Source of the DNA: Deltaproteobacteria bacterium
GTDB lineage: Bacteria; Myxococcota_A; UBA9160; SZUA-336
Direction of reading: 5' to 3'
DNA: 14,708 nt
NCBI GenBank assembly: GCA_030665705.1
Contig: DAOUZG010000013.1
Location: 1-14,708 of the forward strand
Shown here: piece by piece, positions 1 to 7,392 of the stretch
Layout of the letters: the number at the start of each line of letters is the position of its first letter
Position numbering within the stretch: the first letter of the stretch is position 1
Program-made: the position numbers and the translations under genes
The notes under the pieces: generated by a model
Seen by the model: the letters and a program-made list of their open reading frames with translations, nothing else
Database searches by the model: none
Told to the model about the DNA's origin: nothing

Positions 1-195
1 CGAGGTGCCCTCGAGCGTCCGGCCGAGGTCGCCTACCTCACCATCGAGGAGCGAATTGCGGCCGTAAACGACCCCGCGGGTCCCTGGGCCCTCCATCTCT
101 CCGAGCGGACCGCGCGAGCCCAAGGGTTCCTCGAGGTCGAGGTCCCCGAGGTGTTCTGGGGACCGCCGCAGGTTACGCCGGTCCGAACCGGCTAG
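1..195 (+). CDS. C-terminal end of an unidentified protein (5' truncated by window edge)
   Basis: Frame 1 is open from the first base to a TAG at 193-195 and gives 64 residues. Composition and codon use (G/C-rich third positions) are like the neighbouring genes, and the frame runs in the same direction as the next gene, 64 bp downstream. The fragment starts RGALERPAEVAYLTIEERI and ends in a proline-rich tail with VFWGPP. I recognise no family in these residues. It is probably the end of a real gene, but the function cannot be stated from this part. Confidence 0.55.
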   Translation, partial: RGALERPAEVAYLTIEERIAAVNDPAGPWALHLSERTARAQGFLEVEVPEVFWGPPQVTPVRTG

Positions 196-259
196 TTTAG
201 GAGACGGCGCCGGCTGCAGCGGATCGTGTTGTATCGGATCGTGTAATGGGGGACTCGCC

Positions 260-820
260 TTGGCCAGGAAACGAAACGGATCGCAACCGCGCGGGAACGG
301 CCCACTGGAGCTGGCCCTCGTGGACCTCCCGTCCGCCCACCCGTGCTACGGCTGTGCGGCCTGCTGTCGCTACGTCGCCGTGGAGATCGACGCGCCCACC
401 GTCCCCAGGGATTACGACCAGATCCACTGGTACCTCACCCACCGCGATGTCTCGGTCTACATCGACTGGGAGGGCGACTGGTACGTCGAGTTCACAACCC
501 GGTGCGAGCACCTAACTGAGGCCGCTGCCTGCGGGATCTACCGTGAACGACCCGAGCTCTGCTCCGACTTCTCCGCGGAGACCTGTGAGAAAACGACGGG
601 GGAGCCGGCCCACCGCGTGCTCCTTACGTCTCCCGCCCAGTTCCTCGAGTGGTTTCAGGTCAAGCGCCCGCGATCCTTCGAGCGCTACATGAACTTTCGC
701 CGAGCTCTGCTCGAGAAGCGTGGGCAAGAGTCGAAGGGTCGAAGCCGTAGCCCTCGTGGAGGGCATTCAGGGGCAGGGGTCCGCGGGCGGGCGGGCGTTC
801 AGTCCTCGACCTCGATCTGA
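260..820 (+). CDS. YkgJ-family cysteine-cluster protein (putative zinc/iron-chelating domain)
   Basis: This 186-residue protein carries the signature of the YkgJ/UPF0153 cysteine-cluster family: C29-x2-C32-x2-CC(35,36) near the N-terminus, then C82, C91, C101 and C109 in the CxIYxxRPxxC context (GIYRERPELC). The family is thought to bind Zn or an Fe-S cluster, but its biological role is largely unknown. The start is a TTG at 260, chosen because GGGGGA lies at 247-252 with 7-nt spacing; no ATG fits. The family-like part ends near residue 150 (LLEKRG). The last ~35 residues are Arg/Ser/Gly-rich, unlike a fold, and read into the convergent VWA gene with a 22-bp overlap. Cytoplasmic, with no signal peptide. 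The family call is firm; the substrate or partner is unknown. Confidence 0.85.
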   Translation: MARKRNGSQPRGNGPLELALVDLPSAHPCYGCAACCRYVAVEIDAPTVPRDYDQIHWYLTHRDVSVYIDWEGDWYVEFTTRCEHLTEAAACGIYRERPELCSDFSAETCEKTTGEPAHRVLLTSPAQFLEWFQVKRPRSFERYMNFRRALLEKRGQESKGRSRSPRGGHSGAGVRGRAGVQSSTSI

Positions 821-2127
821 AGGCGCTTCTTGGCCGCCTCGGCCCGCCTCGTCGCCTCCTTGCGCTCCTGTTCAATCTCCACGCGGAGCTCACGCCGAAG
901 CTGCTCGTCACGCTCCTCCTCGATCTCCAGGCGACGGCGCTGCAGGTCCATGAGTTGGTTCTCGAGCAGTCGGTTCCGTTGGCTGATGAGGCGGGGGCTG
1001 AGCGCCTGGATCGAGGCGTCCGGAAGGAACCGAAGGTTGAGCGTCCGACGCGCCTCGCTCCCGTCCCTCGCGCGTGCGAACACCTCGAGCTTGTTGGTTC
1101 CTTCGCGCATCGGCACCAGCGCCGAGAATGAGCCGTCGGCATTCTGGATGCGGTAGGCCGCTGAGCTCCCGGTGGTCTGATTGCGGATTTCGAGGCGTTC
1201 AATCTCCGCGAAGCTGACCTCCTCGAAGATGGCTCGGAGGTCTTGCGGGCTGCGCACCGGTGTGAAGATGCCGCCCGTGACCCGCGCCATCTCCACCACG
1301 GAGATGGGCTCGTCGAGTGCATCCTCCCCGATGGCGAACGTATCGATCCGGATATTCGCCCGCCTGGCCCGCTTGGCCCGGTCGATCGCGGCTCGGGCGT
1401 TGAGTCGGCGGCTCTGCTCGAAGGGAAGCGTGGGAAAGCCGTCGGTGAGAAAGAGGATGATTCTGCGAGATCCCTCACGTCGTTCGCTGAACGCGCTCTC
1501 GGTTCCGAGCAGCTCGACGATCGCCGTGTTGATGCCGGAGACCATGTTCGTCATGCCCGCCGGTCCACGCTCGCGCACCCGCGCGAGGCCACGCCGCACC
1601 CTGTCGTGATCCGTGGTGAGGGGGACCTCGGTGTAGGCGTCGGGCGTCATGGGGTCGGTATCGCCCGAGAAGACCACCACACCGACACGCGTGGTCCGGG
1701 CGTCGAGCTGGTCCAGCAGTGCCTCGGCGGCTGCGATCTCCGCAGCCAAGACGGTGTCGTCATTGTCCGTGAGCGGGAACGGGAGCACCCGCCCGAGAGC
1801 CGACAGCCAGGGCGAGCCCCGTGGCCGGCCGATCTCCCCATCTCCGTCGATGTCCGCGCCCGAGGGTCCCGATGTGCTCTCGGAGGTGTCGATCACGAAG
1901 ACGATGTCGAACGTCTGATACTCGCCGTACAGGGCGATCGCCCTTCCGGCCAGGAAGGCCATCCCTCCCGGGTCCCCGATGACGGCTCCCGGCTCCGGGG
2001 TATCGATCGAGAGCTCGAGCCGCGCGCGACCGTCGCCGGAGGGCCCCGGCTCGGCCTGTGGAGCCTCCGCGCCCGCGGTGAGCATCGCCGCTCCTAGGAC
2101 CGCCGCCAGCAGACCGGCTCCTCTCAC
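799..2127 (-). CDS. exported von Willebrand factor type A (VWA) domain protein with C-terminal coiled coil
   Basis: 442 residues. The start has an Arg and then a hydrophobic stretch (residues 3-20) with Ala-rich cleavage-like sites around 18-22, so it is probably exported. A VWA domain begins near residue 72 with a complete MIDAS: DTSES (80-84), T193 (GMTN) and D229 (FLTDG), so metal binding should be intact. Just after the first MIDAS loop lies an acidic DIDGDGEIG segment (92-100) resembling an EF-hand/dockerin-type calcium loop. A beta-rich region (about 290-370) follows. The final ~60 residues (about 380-440) are rich in Glu/Arg/Leu heptad-like sequence and predict a coiled coil. The GTG start at 2127 overlaps the malic enzyme stop (GTGA, 2124-2127), so the two are probably translationally coupled. 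The role is not known; VWA proteins typically mediate adhesion or complex assembly at the envelope. Confidence 0.85.
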   Translation of the reverse strand: MRGAGLLAAVLGAAMLTAGAEAPQAEPGPSGDGRARLELSIDTPEPGAVIGDPGGMAFLAGRAIALYGEYQTFDIVFVIDTSESTSGPSGADIDGDGEIGRPRGSPWLSALGRVLPFPLTDNDDTVLAAEIAAAEALLDQLDARTTRVGVVVFSGDTDPMTPDAYTEVPLTTDHDRVRRGLARVRERGPAGMTNMVSGINTAIVELLGTESAFSERREGSRRIILFLTDGFPTLPFEQSRRLNARAAIDRAKRARRANIRIDTFAIGEDALDEPISVVEMARVTGGIFTPVRSPQDLRAIFEEVSFAEIERLEIRNQTTGSSAAYRIQNADGSFSALVPMREGTNKLEVFARARDGSEARRTLNLRFLPDASIQALSPRLISQRNRLLENQLMDLQRRRLEIEEERDEQLRRELRVEIEQERKEATRRAEAAKKRLQIEVED

Positions 2128-3476
2128 CGCGGCTCTTCCTCCGCGTGCGGGGCCGCTCCCGAGGTGCGTGCCGCCTTCTCGACCGCACTCGCCACCGCCT
2201 CATGCACGGCGAGGTCCAAAAGAGGGGGCACGATCTCGCCCGGCTCTGCGAACTGAGCGATTGTCCGGGCCGCTGCGATCTTCATGGGGTCGTTGATCTC
2301 TCGGGCCCGAGCGTCCAACGCGCCTCGGAAAATCCCGGGGAACCCGAGCGCGTTGTTGACGAAGCGGCCATCGACCGCGAATCGAGCGCCCGCCTCGAGC
2401 GCAACCTGGGGCCGGATCTCGGGGTTGGGGTTCGACAGCGCCAATACGATCTGTCGCTCGCGCACGAGGTTCGCCGGGATCAGTCCCGGGACGCCGGTCG
2501 TTGCGACGATCACGTCGCCCTCCCGCATCACGCCGGCGAGATCCATCGGCTCCCCGCCGCTCTTCTCGAATCGGCGCATGGCCTCCTGGTTGATGTCTGT
2601 CCCCACGAGGTGCTTGACCCCGAACGACTGTAGAAGCCTGCCGATCCCGGTGCCCGCCGCGCCGAGCCCGATGAGTCCCACCGTGAGATGCTTGAGCCGT
2701 TCCCCTGTCTCCTCGGTCGCGTTCAGAAGGGCCGCGAGTACCACGACCGCGGTCCCGTGTTGATCGTCGTGCATCACCGGGATCGGGAGCTCCCGGTCGA
2801 GTCGCTCCTCGATCTCGAAGCACTCCGGTGCCGCGACGTCCTCGATCTTGATCGCTCCGAACGACGGGGAGATCTGAATGACCGTTTCCGCGAACGTCCG
2901 GGCCTCCCGCGTCGGGATCAGGATCGGGATCCCCGAGAGCCCCACCAGACGGTCCAGCAGCACGGCCTTCCCCTCCATTACGGGGAGGCCCGCATGCACA
3001 CCGATGTTGCCGAGTCCGAGGATCGCGGTTCCGTTGGTCACGATCGCGACCGTCCGTCCGAGCGCCGTGTAATCCCAGACCGCCTCGGGGTGCGCGACGA
3101 TCTCGTTACACACCGCTGCAACCCCGGGTGTGTAGACCTTGCGGAGGTCCCCGATGGTTTCGAGCGGAACCGTGGTGCGGGTTCGGATCTTGCCTCCCCG
3201 ATGCAGCTCGAGAACCGGATCCAGCACCGCCTGGACAACGATTCCTTCGAGCTTCTCGACCCTTTTCAGGATGGCCTCGAGCTGTTGGTCGCTATCGAGG
3301 TAAAGCTCGAGATCCCGCACGAAGTAGCCGCCGCTCGCGCGTACACGGACGATTTCACCGATCCGGACGCCCTCGTCGCCGAGCGCCATCGCGAGCCGTC
3401 CCAGGTAGCCCGGCTCGTCGCGGATCATCGCACGGAGGATTCGGACTCTCTTCTCGCTTCCGCTTTCACTTCTCAC
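2124..3476 (-). CDS. malic enzyme (malate dehydrogenase, oxaloacetate-decarboxylating) with N-terminal ACT domain
   Basis: Converts malate to pyruvate and CO2 with reduction of NAD(P), linking the TCA cycle to pyruvate. Residues ~10-85 look like an ACT regulatory domain (VRILRAMIRDEPGYLGRLA start). The malic-enzyme N domain follows with VYTPGVA (catalytic Tyr115), MEGKAVL (Lys170) and the metal-binding IEDVAAPECF (E212, D213). MHDDQHGT (235-242) is the family hallmark. The NAD(P)-binding domain shows GLGAAG (270-275) and SNPNPEI (348-354). At 450 residues it is the short bacterial form plus ACT; there is no C-terminal phosphotransacetylase domain as in MaeB. The GTG start at 3476 has GGAGGAG about 11 nt upstream. 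It is the first gene of the minus-strand pair and is divergent from the exonuclease gene. The ACT domain suggests allosteric control by an amino acid or other small ligand, which is inference. Confidence 0.95.
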   Translation of the reverse strand: MRSESGSEKRVRILRAMIRDEPGYLGRLAMALGDEGVRIGEIVRVRASGGYFVRDLELYLDSDQQLEAILKRVEKLEGIVVQAVLDPVLELHRGGKIRTRTTVPLETIGDLRKVYTPGVAAVCNEIVAHPEAVWDYTALGRTVAIVTNGTAILGLGNIGVHAGLPVMEGKAVLLDRLVGLSGIPILIPTREARTFAETVIQISPSFGAIKIEDVAAPECFEIEERLDRELPIPVMHDDQHGTAVVVLAALLNATEETGERLKHLTVGLIGLGAAGTGIGRLLQSFGVKHLVGTDINQEAMRRFEKSGGEPMDLAGVMREGDVIVATTGVPGLIPANLVRERQIVLALSNPNPEIRPQVALEAGARFAVDGRFVNNALGFPGIFRGALDARAREINDPMKIAAARTIAQFAEPGEIVPPLLDLAVHEAVASAVEKAARTSGAAPHAEEEPR

Positions 3477-3541
3477 GGGACGGGGATCTCCTCCGGCCCC
3501 CCAAAGCCAGAAGCTAGAGGAGAGTCGGAGAGGCTGCTACG

Positions 3542-4357
3542 GTGCCTCCGACGAGGAGAGGCATGGGTCGACCCGAACGTCACAAGGGTCAGCGAAAGCC
3601 GTTCGAGACAGACGCGGGGAGCGTTCTTCGTGCGGTTCTCGGCGTGCCGGCGCACTTGGGGTTGCCCCGATGGGCGAGCCGCCTCCTGCCGGCTGCCGAC
3701 GCCGACCCGCCCGCGGCAGGCGAGCGACCTCTCTCTCAAGTTGTCTTCGGGGTCATCGACCTGGAGACCACCGGGCTGTCGGCGACGACCTGCGAGATCC
3801 TCGAGATCGGGCTCGTCGTGCTGCGCCACGGCCTCAGCGTGCGCCGCTTCGAGACCCTCGTTCGGACCGACCGGACGATCCCGACCATTATCTCGTCGCT
3901 CACGGGGATCCGGGAGCAGGATCTGCTCGGAGCCCCGACCGAGGTGGATGCACTCACGCGGCTCCAGGATGTCCTCGAAGAGGAACGGGTCGAGACGCTG
4001 GTGGCGCACAATGCGCGGTTTGACCGTTCCTTTCTTGATGCTGCGTGGGAGCGGCACCTGCTCTCTCCCCCGCTGCCCCCGTTTCTCTGTACGCTCCGGC
4101 TTGCGCGGCGGCTCATCCCGGCTCGCCGTTACAGCCTGGACGATCTCGCGGACCAACTGGGGCTGCTTCCCAGGCCTCGGCACCGGGCCCTCGGGGATGC
4201 CGAGATCACCGGCGATCTGTTCCGCGAGATCCTGCGACAGGCCGTGGGACGTCGGGTTGCGAGCCTCGAGGCGCTCGAGTCCCTACAATCCACACGTGGG
4301 TCCTTCTCGATGAAAAATCGACCGGGTTCGGTCGACGGGGCAGGGCCGATCGGGTAA
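3542..4357 (+). CDS. DnaQ-like 3'-5' exonuclease (DEDDh family)
   Basis: 271 residues with all DEDDh exonuclease motifs: Exo I D73-L-E75-TTG, Exo II in VAHNARFD (D161), and Exo III H214-x4-D219 (HRALGD). These bind two metal ions and cleave DNA or RNA from the 3' end. The domain spans about residues 66-235; it lacks polymerase or helicase domains, so it is a stand-alone epsilon/PolC-exo type protein. The ~65-residue N-terminal extension is basic and unassigned. The GTG at 3542 has GGAGAGG at 3527-3533 (8-nt spacing); an internal ATG at 3563 has only a very close SD and is less likely. It opens the plus-strand cluster, 27 bp before the amidase. It may work in replication proofreading, repair or RNA trimming; the sequence cannot separate these. 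Confidence 0.9.
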   Translation: MPPTRRGMGRPERHKGQRKPFETDAGSVLRAVLGVPAHLGLPRWASRLLPAADADPPAAGERPLSQVVFGVIDLETTGLSATTCEILEIGLVVLRHGLSVRRFETLVRTDRTIPTIISSLTGIREQDLLGAPTEVDALTRLQDVLEEERVETLVAHNARFDRSFLDAAWERHLLSPPLPPFLCTLRLARRLIPARRYSLDDLADQLGLLPRPRHRALGDAEITGDLFREILRQAVGRRVASLEALESLQSTRGSFSMKNRPGSVDGAGPIG

Positions 4358-4384
4358 TTTCGACAGTTCCCCGACGGTGAATTC

Positions 4385-5146
4385 ATGCGGATCGGAGCGG
4401 CGCTCGGCCTCGGCATTCTGATCGCAGCCAGCGGTATACAAGGCGGCGAAAGCCCCGACCCGCAGCCTGCGGTCGTTGTCGTGGATGCGGGCCACGGAGG
4501 CGCGGACTATGGGGCACGCGGCCTGGACGATCTGCTGGAGAAAGACGTTACGCTCGACGTCGCGCAGCACCTCGGGTGGGCCCTGGAGCGGGCGGGCTAC
4601 ACCGTGGTGTATACGCGGGGCAGCGACCGGTTCGTCTCTCTCGTGGAGCGCACCGAGATCGCAAACCGCGCAGAGGGCAGCCTCTTTGTCTCCCTACACG
4701 GCAACGCGTCGTCAGATCCGGAGGTGGGCGGGATCGAGACCTACTTTCTATCGAAGGACGCGACCGACGAGGAGGCGCTGCGACTCGCGGAGGTGGAGAA
4801 CGCCTACCTGCAGGAGAGCCGGGTCTTCCCCGGTAGCGAGTCGATCGTAGGAAACATTCTGCAGGACCTGGTGTGGACCGCGCACCTGGAGCGGTCGAGC
4901 CGGCTCGCGTCGGAGATCCAGCGTCGGTTGGCGCGGCTTCCCGGTCCGAGCCGCGGGGTGAGGCAGGCGCCCTTCGTGGTACTAATGGGGGTGAACATGC
5001 CCGCAGTCCTAGTGGAGATCGGGTTCCTCACCCACCCGGTCGAGGGACGGCGCCTGAGGGAGAAACCCTACCTGCGTGCGATCGCTACGGCGCTGGGAGA
5101 GGCGGTGCGAGCCTACCAGGAGAAGGAAGAGGAGGGACCTCGATGA
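4385..5146 (+). CDS. N-acetylmuramoyl-L-alanine amidase (Amidase_3, AmiA/B/C type), exported
   Basis: Cleaves the amide bond between N-acetylmuramic acid and L-alanine in peptidoglycan, typically for daughter-cell separation or wall remodelling. 253 residues: an N-terminal hydrophobic signal segment (about 3-18), then the Amidase_3 domain filling the rest. The zinc ligands and catalytic Glu are visible: H37 in VVVDAGHGG, E52, H105 in SLHGNA, and E211 in LVEIGFL. There is no AMIN or SPOR/LysM targeting domain, so this is a minimal form of the enzyme. The SD is weak (GGTGA at 4375-4379, 5-nt spacing). Its stop overlaps the rph start (ATGA, 5143-5146), indicating a shared transcript with the RNA/nucleotide genes downstream. 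Confidence 0.93.
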   Translation: MRIGAALGLGILIAASGIQGGESPDPQPAVVVVDAGHGGADYGARGLDDLLEKDVTLDVAQHLGWALERAGYTVVYTRGSDRFVSLVERTEIANRAEGSLFVSLHGNASSDPEVGGIETYFLSKDATDEEALRLAEVENAYLQESRVFPGSESIVGNILQDLVWTAHLERSSRLASEIQRRLARLPGPSRGVRQAPFVVLMGVNMPAVLVEIGFLTHPVEGRRLREKPYLRAIATALGEAVRAYQEKEEEGPR

Positions 5147-5862
5147 ACCGCACGGACGGCCGTGTCCTGGACCAGCTTCGACCGGTACAAATCGAGCTCG
5201 GCTTCGTGGAGAATCCCACGGGCTCGGCGCTCATCCGCATGGGACGCACGATCGTGCTGTGTACCGTGCACGTTTCCGAACCCGTCCCCGCGTTTCTACG
5301 CGGGACGGGGCGGGGCTGGGTGACAGCGGAATACTCCCTCCTTCCCGGATCGACCGACACGCGGACCGAGCGCGAAGCCGCACGCGGAAGGCCTTCCGGA
5401 CGCACCCAGGAGATTCAGCGCCTGATCGGCCGTTCGCTCCGTGCGGTCACCGATATGGAGGCCATGGGTGAGCGATGTCTCTGGGTGGACTGCGACGTGC
5501 TCCAGGCGGACGGCGGAACGCGCACCGCAGCGGTCACGGGGGGCTACGTCGCACTCGCCGTTGCCTGTCGGCGTCTCGTCGATCGGGGGATGCTCCGGGC
5601 CAACCCCCTCCGAGATTCGATCGGCGCGGTGTCGGTCGGGATCGTGGACGGGGAGGCGCTCCTCGACCTCGGGTACGACGAGGATGCGCGCGCCGAGGTC
5701 GACTTCAACGTCGTGACGACCGGTCGCGGACGCCTCGTCGAGGTGCAGGGGACCGGCGAGGGGGGGACGTTCGACCGCAAGGACCTCGACCGGATGCTCG
5801 ATCTCGGCCAGAAAGGGATCGCGGAGCTCACGCGTGTCCAGGCCGAGGTCTTGGGCGAGTGA
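5143..5862 (+). CDS. rph: ribonuclease PH
   Basis: Phosphorolytic 3'-5' exoribonuclease that trims tRNA 3' ends using phosphate. It normally acts as a hexamer in the cytoplasm. 239 residues, the usual length. Family motifs seen: RTQEIQRLIGRSLR (87-100), LQADGGTRTA (120-129), and the metal-site aspartates D181 and D187 in YDEDARAEVDFN. The ATG at 5143 is supported by GGAGGG at 5131-5136 (6-nt spacing) and overlaps the amidase stop by four bases. The frame stays open far upstream, but that part is out-of-frame shadow of the amidase gene. The stop overlaps the rdgB start by four bases; rph-rdgB adjacency is widespread in bacteria. Confidence 0.97.
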   Translation: MNRTDGRVLDQLRPVQIELGFVENPTGSALIRMGRTIVLCTVHVSEPVPAFLRGTGRGWVTAEYSLLPGSTDTRTEREAARGRPSGRTQEIQRLIGRSLRAVTDMEAMGERCLWVDCDVLQADGGTRTAAVTGGYVALAVACRRLVDRGMLRANPLRDSIGAVSVGIVDGEALLDLGYDEDARAEVDFNVVTTGRGRLVEVQGTGEGGTFDRKDLDRMLDLGQKGIAELTRVQAEVLGE

Positions 5863-6491
5863 CTCGACTGCTGTTGGCGACCCGCAACGCCGGGAAGCTC
5901 CGTGAGCTCGAACAACTGCTCGGGGAGGCCGGGCTCGAGGGGGTGGTGGTCGAGACTCTTTCAGGGCACGCGGAGGTCGGCGAGGTGGAGGAGACGGGCG
6001 AAACCTTCGACGAGAACGCGCACCTAAAGGCCGCGCAGGTGGCGCGTGCGACGGGCCTTTGGACGTTGGCTGAGGACTCGGGGCTCGAGGTGGAAGCGTT
6101 GGGGGGAGCGCCCGGTGTCTTGTCGGCCCGATACGCGGGCCGCCACGGTGACAACCTGGCGAACAACGAGCGTCTCCTCCGCGAGCTCGAGGGTGTAACA
6201 GATCGGCAGGCGCGCTTCGTGTGTGTGGCAGCACTTGCTCGCCCGGACGGACAGATCGTCGCGACCGAACGCGGCGTCTGCCGAGGCTCGATTGTGGAGA
6301 AGCCGCGTGGAGCGAGAGGCTTCGGCTACGACCCCTGTTTTCTGCCCGAAGAGAAAGATCTCACCATGGCGGAATTATCGCCTGGGGAAAAGGGCGCCAT
6401 CAGTCACCGAGGACGAGCCTTGCGTGCGCTGATTCCCGCCCTCGAGCGTCTTTCGGGTGAGCAGCCAACGCCGGGTCGACGGCCCTCCTAG
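5859..6491 (+). CDS. rdgB: XTP/dITP pyrophosphatase (RdgB/HAM1 family)
   Basis: Hydrolyses non-canonical purine triphosphates (ITP, dITP, XTP) to monophosphates and pyrophosphate, keeping hypoxanthine and xanthine out of DNA and RNA. 210 residues with the full set of family motifs: ATRNAGK (7-13), [14 protein letters not shown] (45-58), [11 protein letters not shown] (71-81), [10 protein letters not shown] (85-94), GFGYDPCF (154-161) and SHRGRA (182-187). The GTG start at 5859 overlaps the rph stop (GTGA), so translation is probably coupled; the frame is open further upstream only as a shadow of rph. It ends 41 bp before tRNA-Pro. A genuine, complete housekeeping gene. Confidence 0.97.
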   Translation: MTRLLLATRNAGKLRELEQLLGEAGLEGVVVETLSGHAEVGEVEETGETFDENAHLKAAQVARATGLWTLAEDSGLEVEALGGAPGVLSARYAGRHGDNLANNERLLRELEGVTDRQARFVCVAALARPDGQIVATERGVCRGSIVEKPRGARGFGYDPCFLPEEKDLTMAELSPGEKGAISHRGRALRALIPALERLSGEQPTPGRRPS

Positions 6492-6503
6492 CGGGAGTAC
6501 ACT
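6476..6503 (+). promoter_or_regulatory. candidate promoter for tRNA-Pro
   Basis: A -35-like TCGACG (6476-6481) and a -10-like TACACT (6498-6503) are 16 bp apart, each matching the sigma-70 consensus at 4 of 6 positions. Transcription would begin near 6510, about 23 nt before the mature tRNA. A small hairpin (GCAGA-GTTC-TCTGC, 6513-6526) lies in that leader. The -35 sits inside the end of rdgB. Suggestive only. Confidence 0.3.
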
Positions 6504-6532
6504 TGCCGCCTGGCAGAGTTCTCTGCGAATTC

Positions 6533-6609
6533 CGGGGCGTGGCGCAGTCTGGTAGCGCACTAGCTTTGGGAGCTAGTGGTCGCCGGTTCGAGTCCGGCCG
6601 CCCCGACCA
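6533..6609 (+). tRNA. tRNA-Pro (anticodon TGG)
   Basis: A full cloverleaf can be drawn: acceptor CGGGGCG (6533-6539) with CGCCCCG (6599-6605), D stem GCGC (6542-6545) with GCGC (6555-6558), anticodon stem CTAGC (6560-6564) with GCTAG (6572-6576), loop TTTGGGA with anticodon TGG at 6567-6569, and T stem GCCGG/CCGGC around TTCGAGT. Discriminator A6606 and an encoded CCA (6607-6609) follow. The C1-G72 first pair is the usual proline identity feature. It reads CCA and, by wobble, other Pro codons. Any protein read through this stretch (for example one with [20 protein letters not shown]) is a tRNA shadow. Confidence 0.97.
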
Positions 6610-6633
6610 CACCTCTCGCTACACGGCCCCATT

Positions 6634-6690
6634 CGAAGCGGAGAAGCTCGCGCGAAGCGGAGAAGCTCGCGCGAAGCGGATGAGCTCCCG
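6634..6690 (+). repeat. three-copy 19-nt tandem repeat downstream of tRNA-Pro
   Basis: The unit CGAAGCGGAGAAGCTCGCG occurs perfectly at 6634-6652 and 6653-6671 and with changes at 6672-6690 (CGAAGCGGATGAGCTCCCG). The junctions create short hairpins, for example GCG-A-AGC pairing with GCTCGC around a GGAGAA loop. The period of 19 is not a multiple of three, so it is not coding. It begins 25 nt after the tRNA CCA end. Confidence 0.85.
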
Positions 6691-6775
6691 CTAATTGCCA
6701 CTGATTTCAAGGTGTTACGTCGGAGGACCGAGTTCGGGCGTCTCCGGGTGTCAGACGCTCCCGGGCTCGGTTCCG

Positions 6776-6804
6776 TTGCTCGCTCCTGCTCGGCGTGGCA
6801 AAAT
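6776..6804 (+). promoter_or_regulatory. weak candidate promoter for the CBS-domain gene
   Basis: TTGCTC (6776-6781) and CAAAAT (6799-6804) are separated by 17 bp, in a locally AT-richer patch 34 nt upstream of the start codon. The matches to consensus are partial (3/6 and 4/6). No other candidate in the 228 bp between tRNA-Pro and this gene looks better. Confidence 0.25.
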
Positions 6805-6837
6805 GAAACACTTTCGAAATAGGCAGGGAGGGGAACC

Positions 6838-7272
6838 ATGGCACGCCTTCGCGCGATTCTGGAGGCCCGTAACCCGGTCGTCCATCTATTCGACCCGGAT
6901 CAGACCGTTGCGCAAGCGGTTGCAGAGATGGCCCGCTACGAGATCGGGGTCGTCCCCGTCGTGGAGAAGGGGCGCCTTGTGGGCATTTTCAGTGAGCGGG
7001 ACCTCGTTCGGCGGGTCATGGCTGCGGGACGCTCGCTCGAGACAACCCGAGTGCGCGAGGTGATGACCCCGAACCCGGTCACGGCGAGTCCGGACGAGGA
7101 TCGGCAGTCTGCGATGGTCAAAATGCAGGATCTCGGCTGCCGCCATCTGCCGATTGTCGTGGACGACGCCGTAATCGACATGCTCTCGATGCGGGACCTT
7201 CTCTTCGTCGAGCTCGAGGCTCGTGAACAGGAGATCCAGGCGCTTCGGGGCTACATCCAGGGGGTCTACTGA
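6838..7272 (+). CDS. stand-alone tandem CBS-domain protein
   Basis: 144 residues made of two CBS domains (about 8-65 and 72-128), which together form a Bateman module that binds adenosyl nucleotides such as AMP/ATP or S-adenosylmethionine. Visible family features are the VVPVVEKGRLVGIFSERDL strand-helix pattern in the first domain, VREVMTPNPVTASPD opening the second, and HLPIVVDD further on. The C-terminal EAREQEIQALRGYI is the short helix common in this stand-alone family. There is no attached enzyme or channel domain, so it is probably a sensor acting on a partner protein that cannot be named. The ATG at 6838 has a strong SD, AGGGAGGGG (6825-6833). It appears monocistronic: it has its own upstream spacer and hairpins after the stop. 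Confidence 0.92.
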   Translation: MARLRAILEARNPVVHLFDPDQTVAQAVAEMARYEIGVVPVVEKGRLVGIFSERDLVRRVMAAGRSLETTRVREVMTPNPVTASPDEDRQSAMVKMQDLGCRHLPIVVDDAVIDMLSMRDLLFVELEAREQEIQALRGYIQGVY

Positions 7273-7278
7273 CCTGTA

Positions 7279-7312
7279 GGGGGCTCACCTCGGCTGGGTG
7301 AAGAGGTGCCCC
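7279..7312 (+). terminator. imperfect hairpin after the CBS gene, possible terminator
   Basis: CACCTC (7286-7291) pairs with GAGGTG (7303-7308), and outside a two-base bulge GGGG (7280-7283) pairs with CCCC (7309-7312). The loop is 11 nt. It begins 7 nt after the CBS-gene stop and is followed by CTTATCCCTTGATTTCTTGG, which is T-rich for this genome but not a clean U tract. Confidence 0.4.
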
Positions 7313-7392
7313 TTATCCCTTGATTTCTTGGGCCTGGAAGCCATACGCTATGGACCTCACCATCTCTTGGCCTTGGGGCCTTGGCCCCGATC

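Noticed and set aside
2688..4313. Long plus-strand open frame (541 codons) over the malic enzyme and exonuclease
   Set aside because: It is antisense to a well-recognised malic enzyme and out of frame with the exonuclease; its residues are a low-complexity Arg/Asp/Ser mix.
6503..6694. Plus-strand 63-residue frame through tRNA-Pro
   Set aside because: Its [23 protein letters not shown] residues are the well-known false protein read from tRNA-Pro genes, and the rest is the non-coding tandem repeat.
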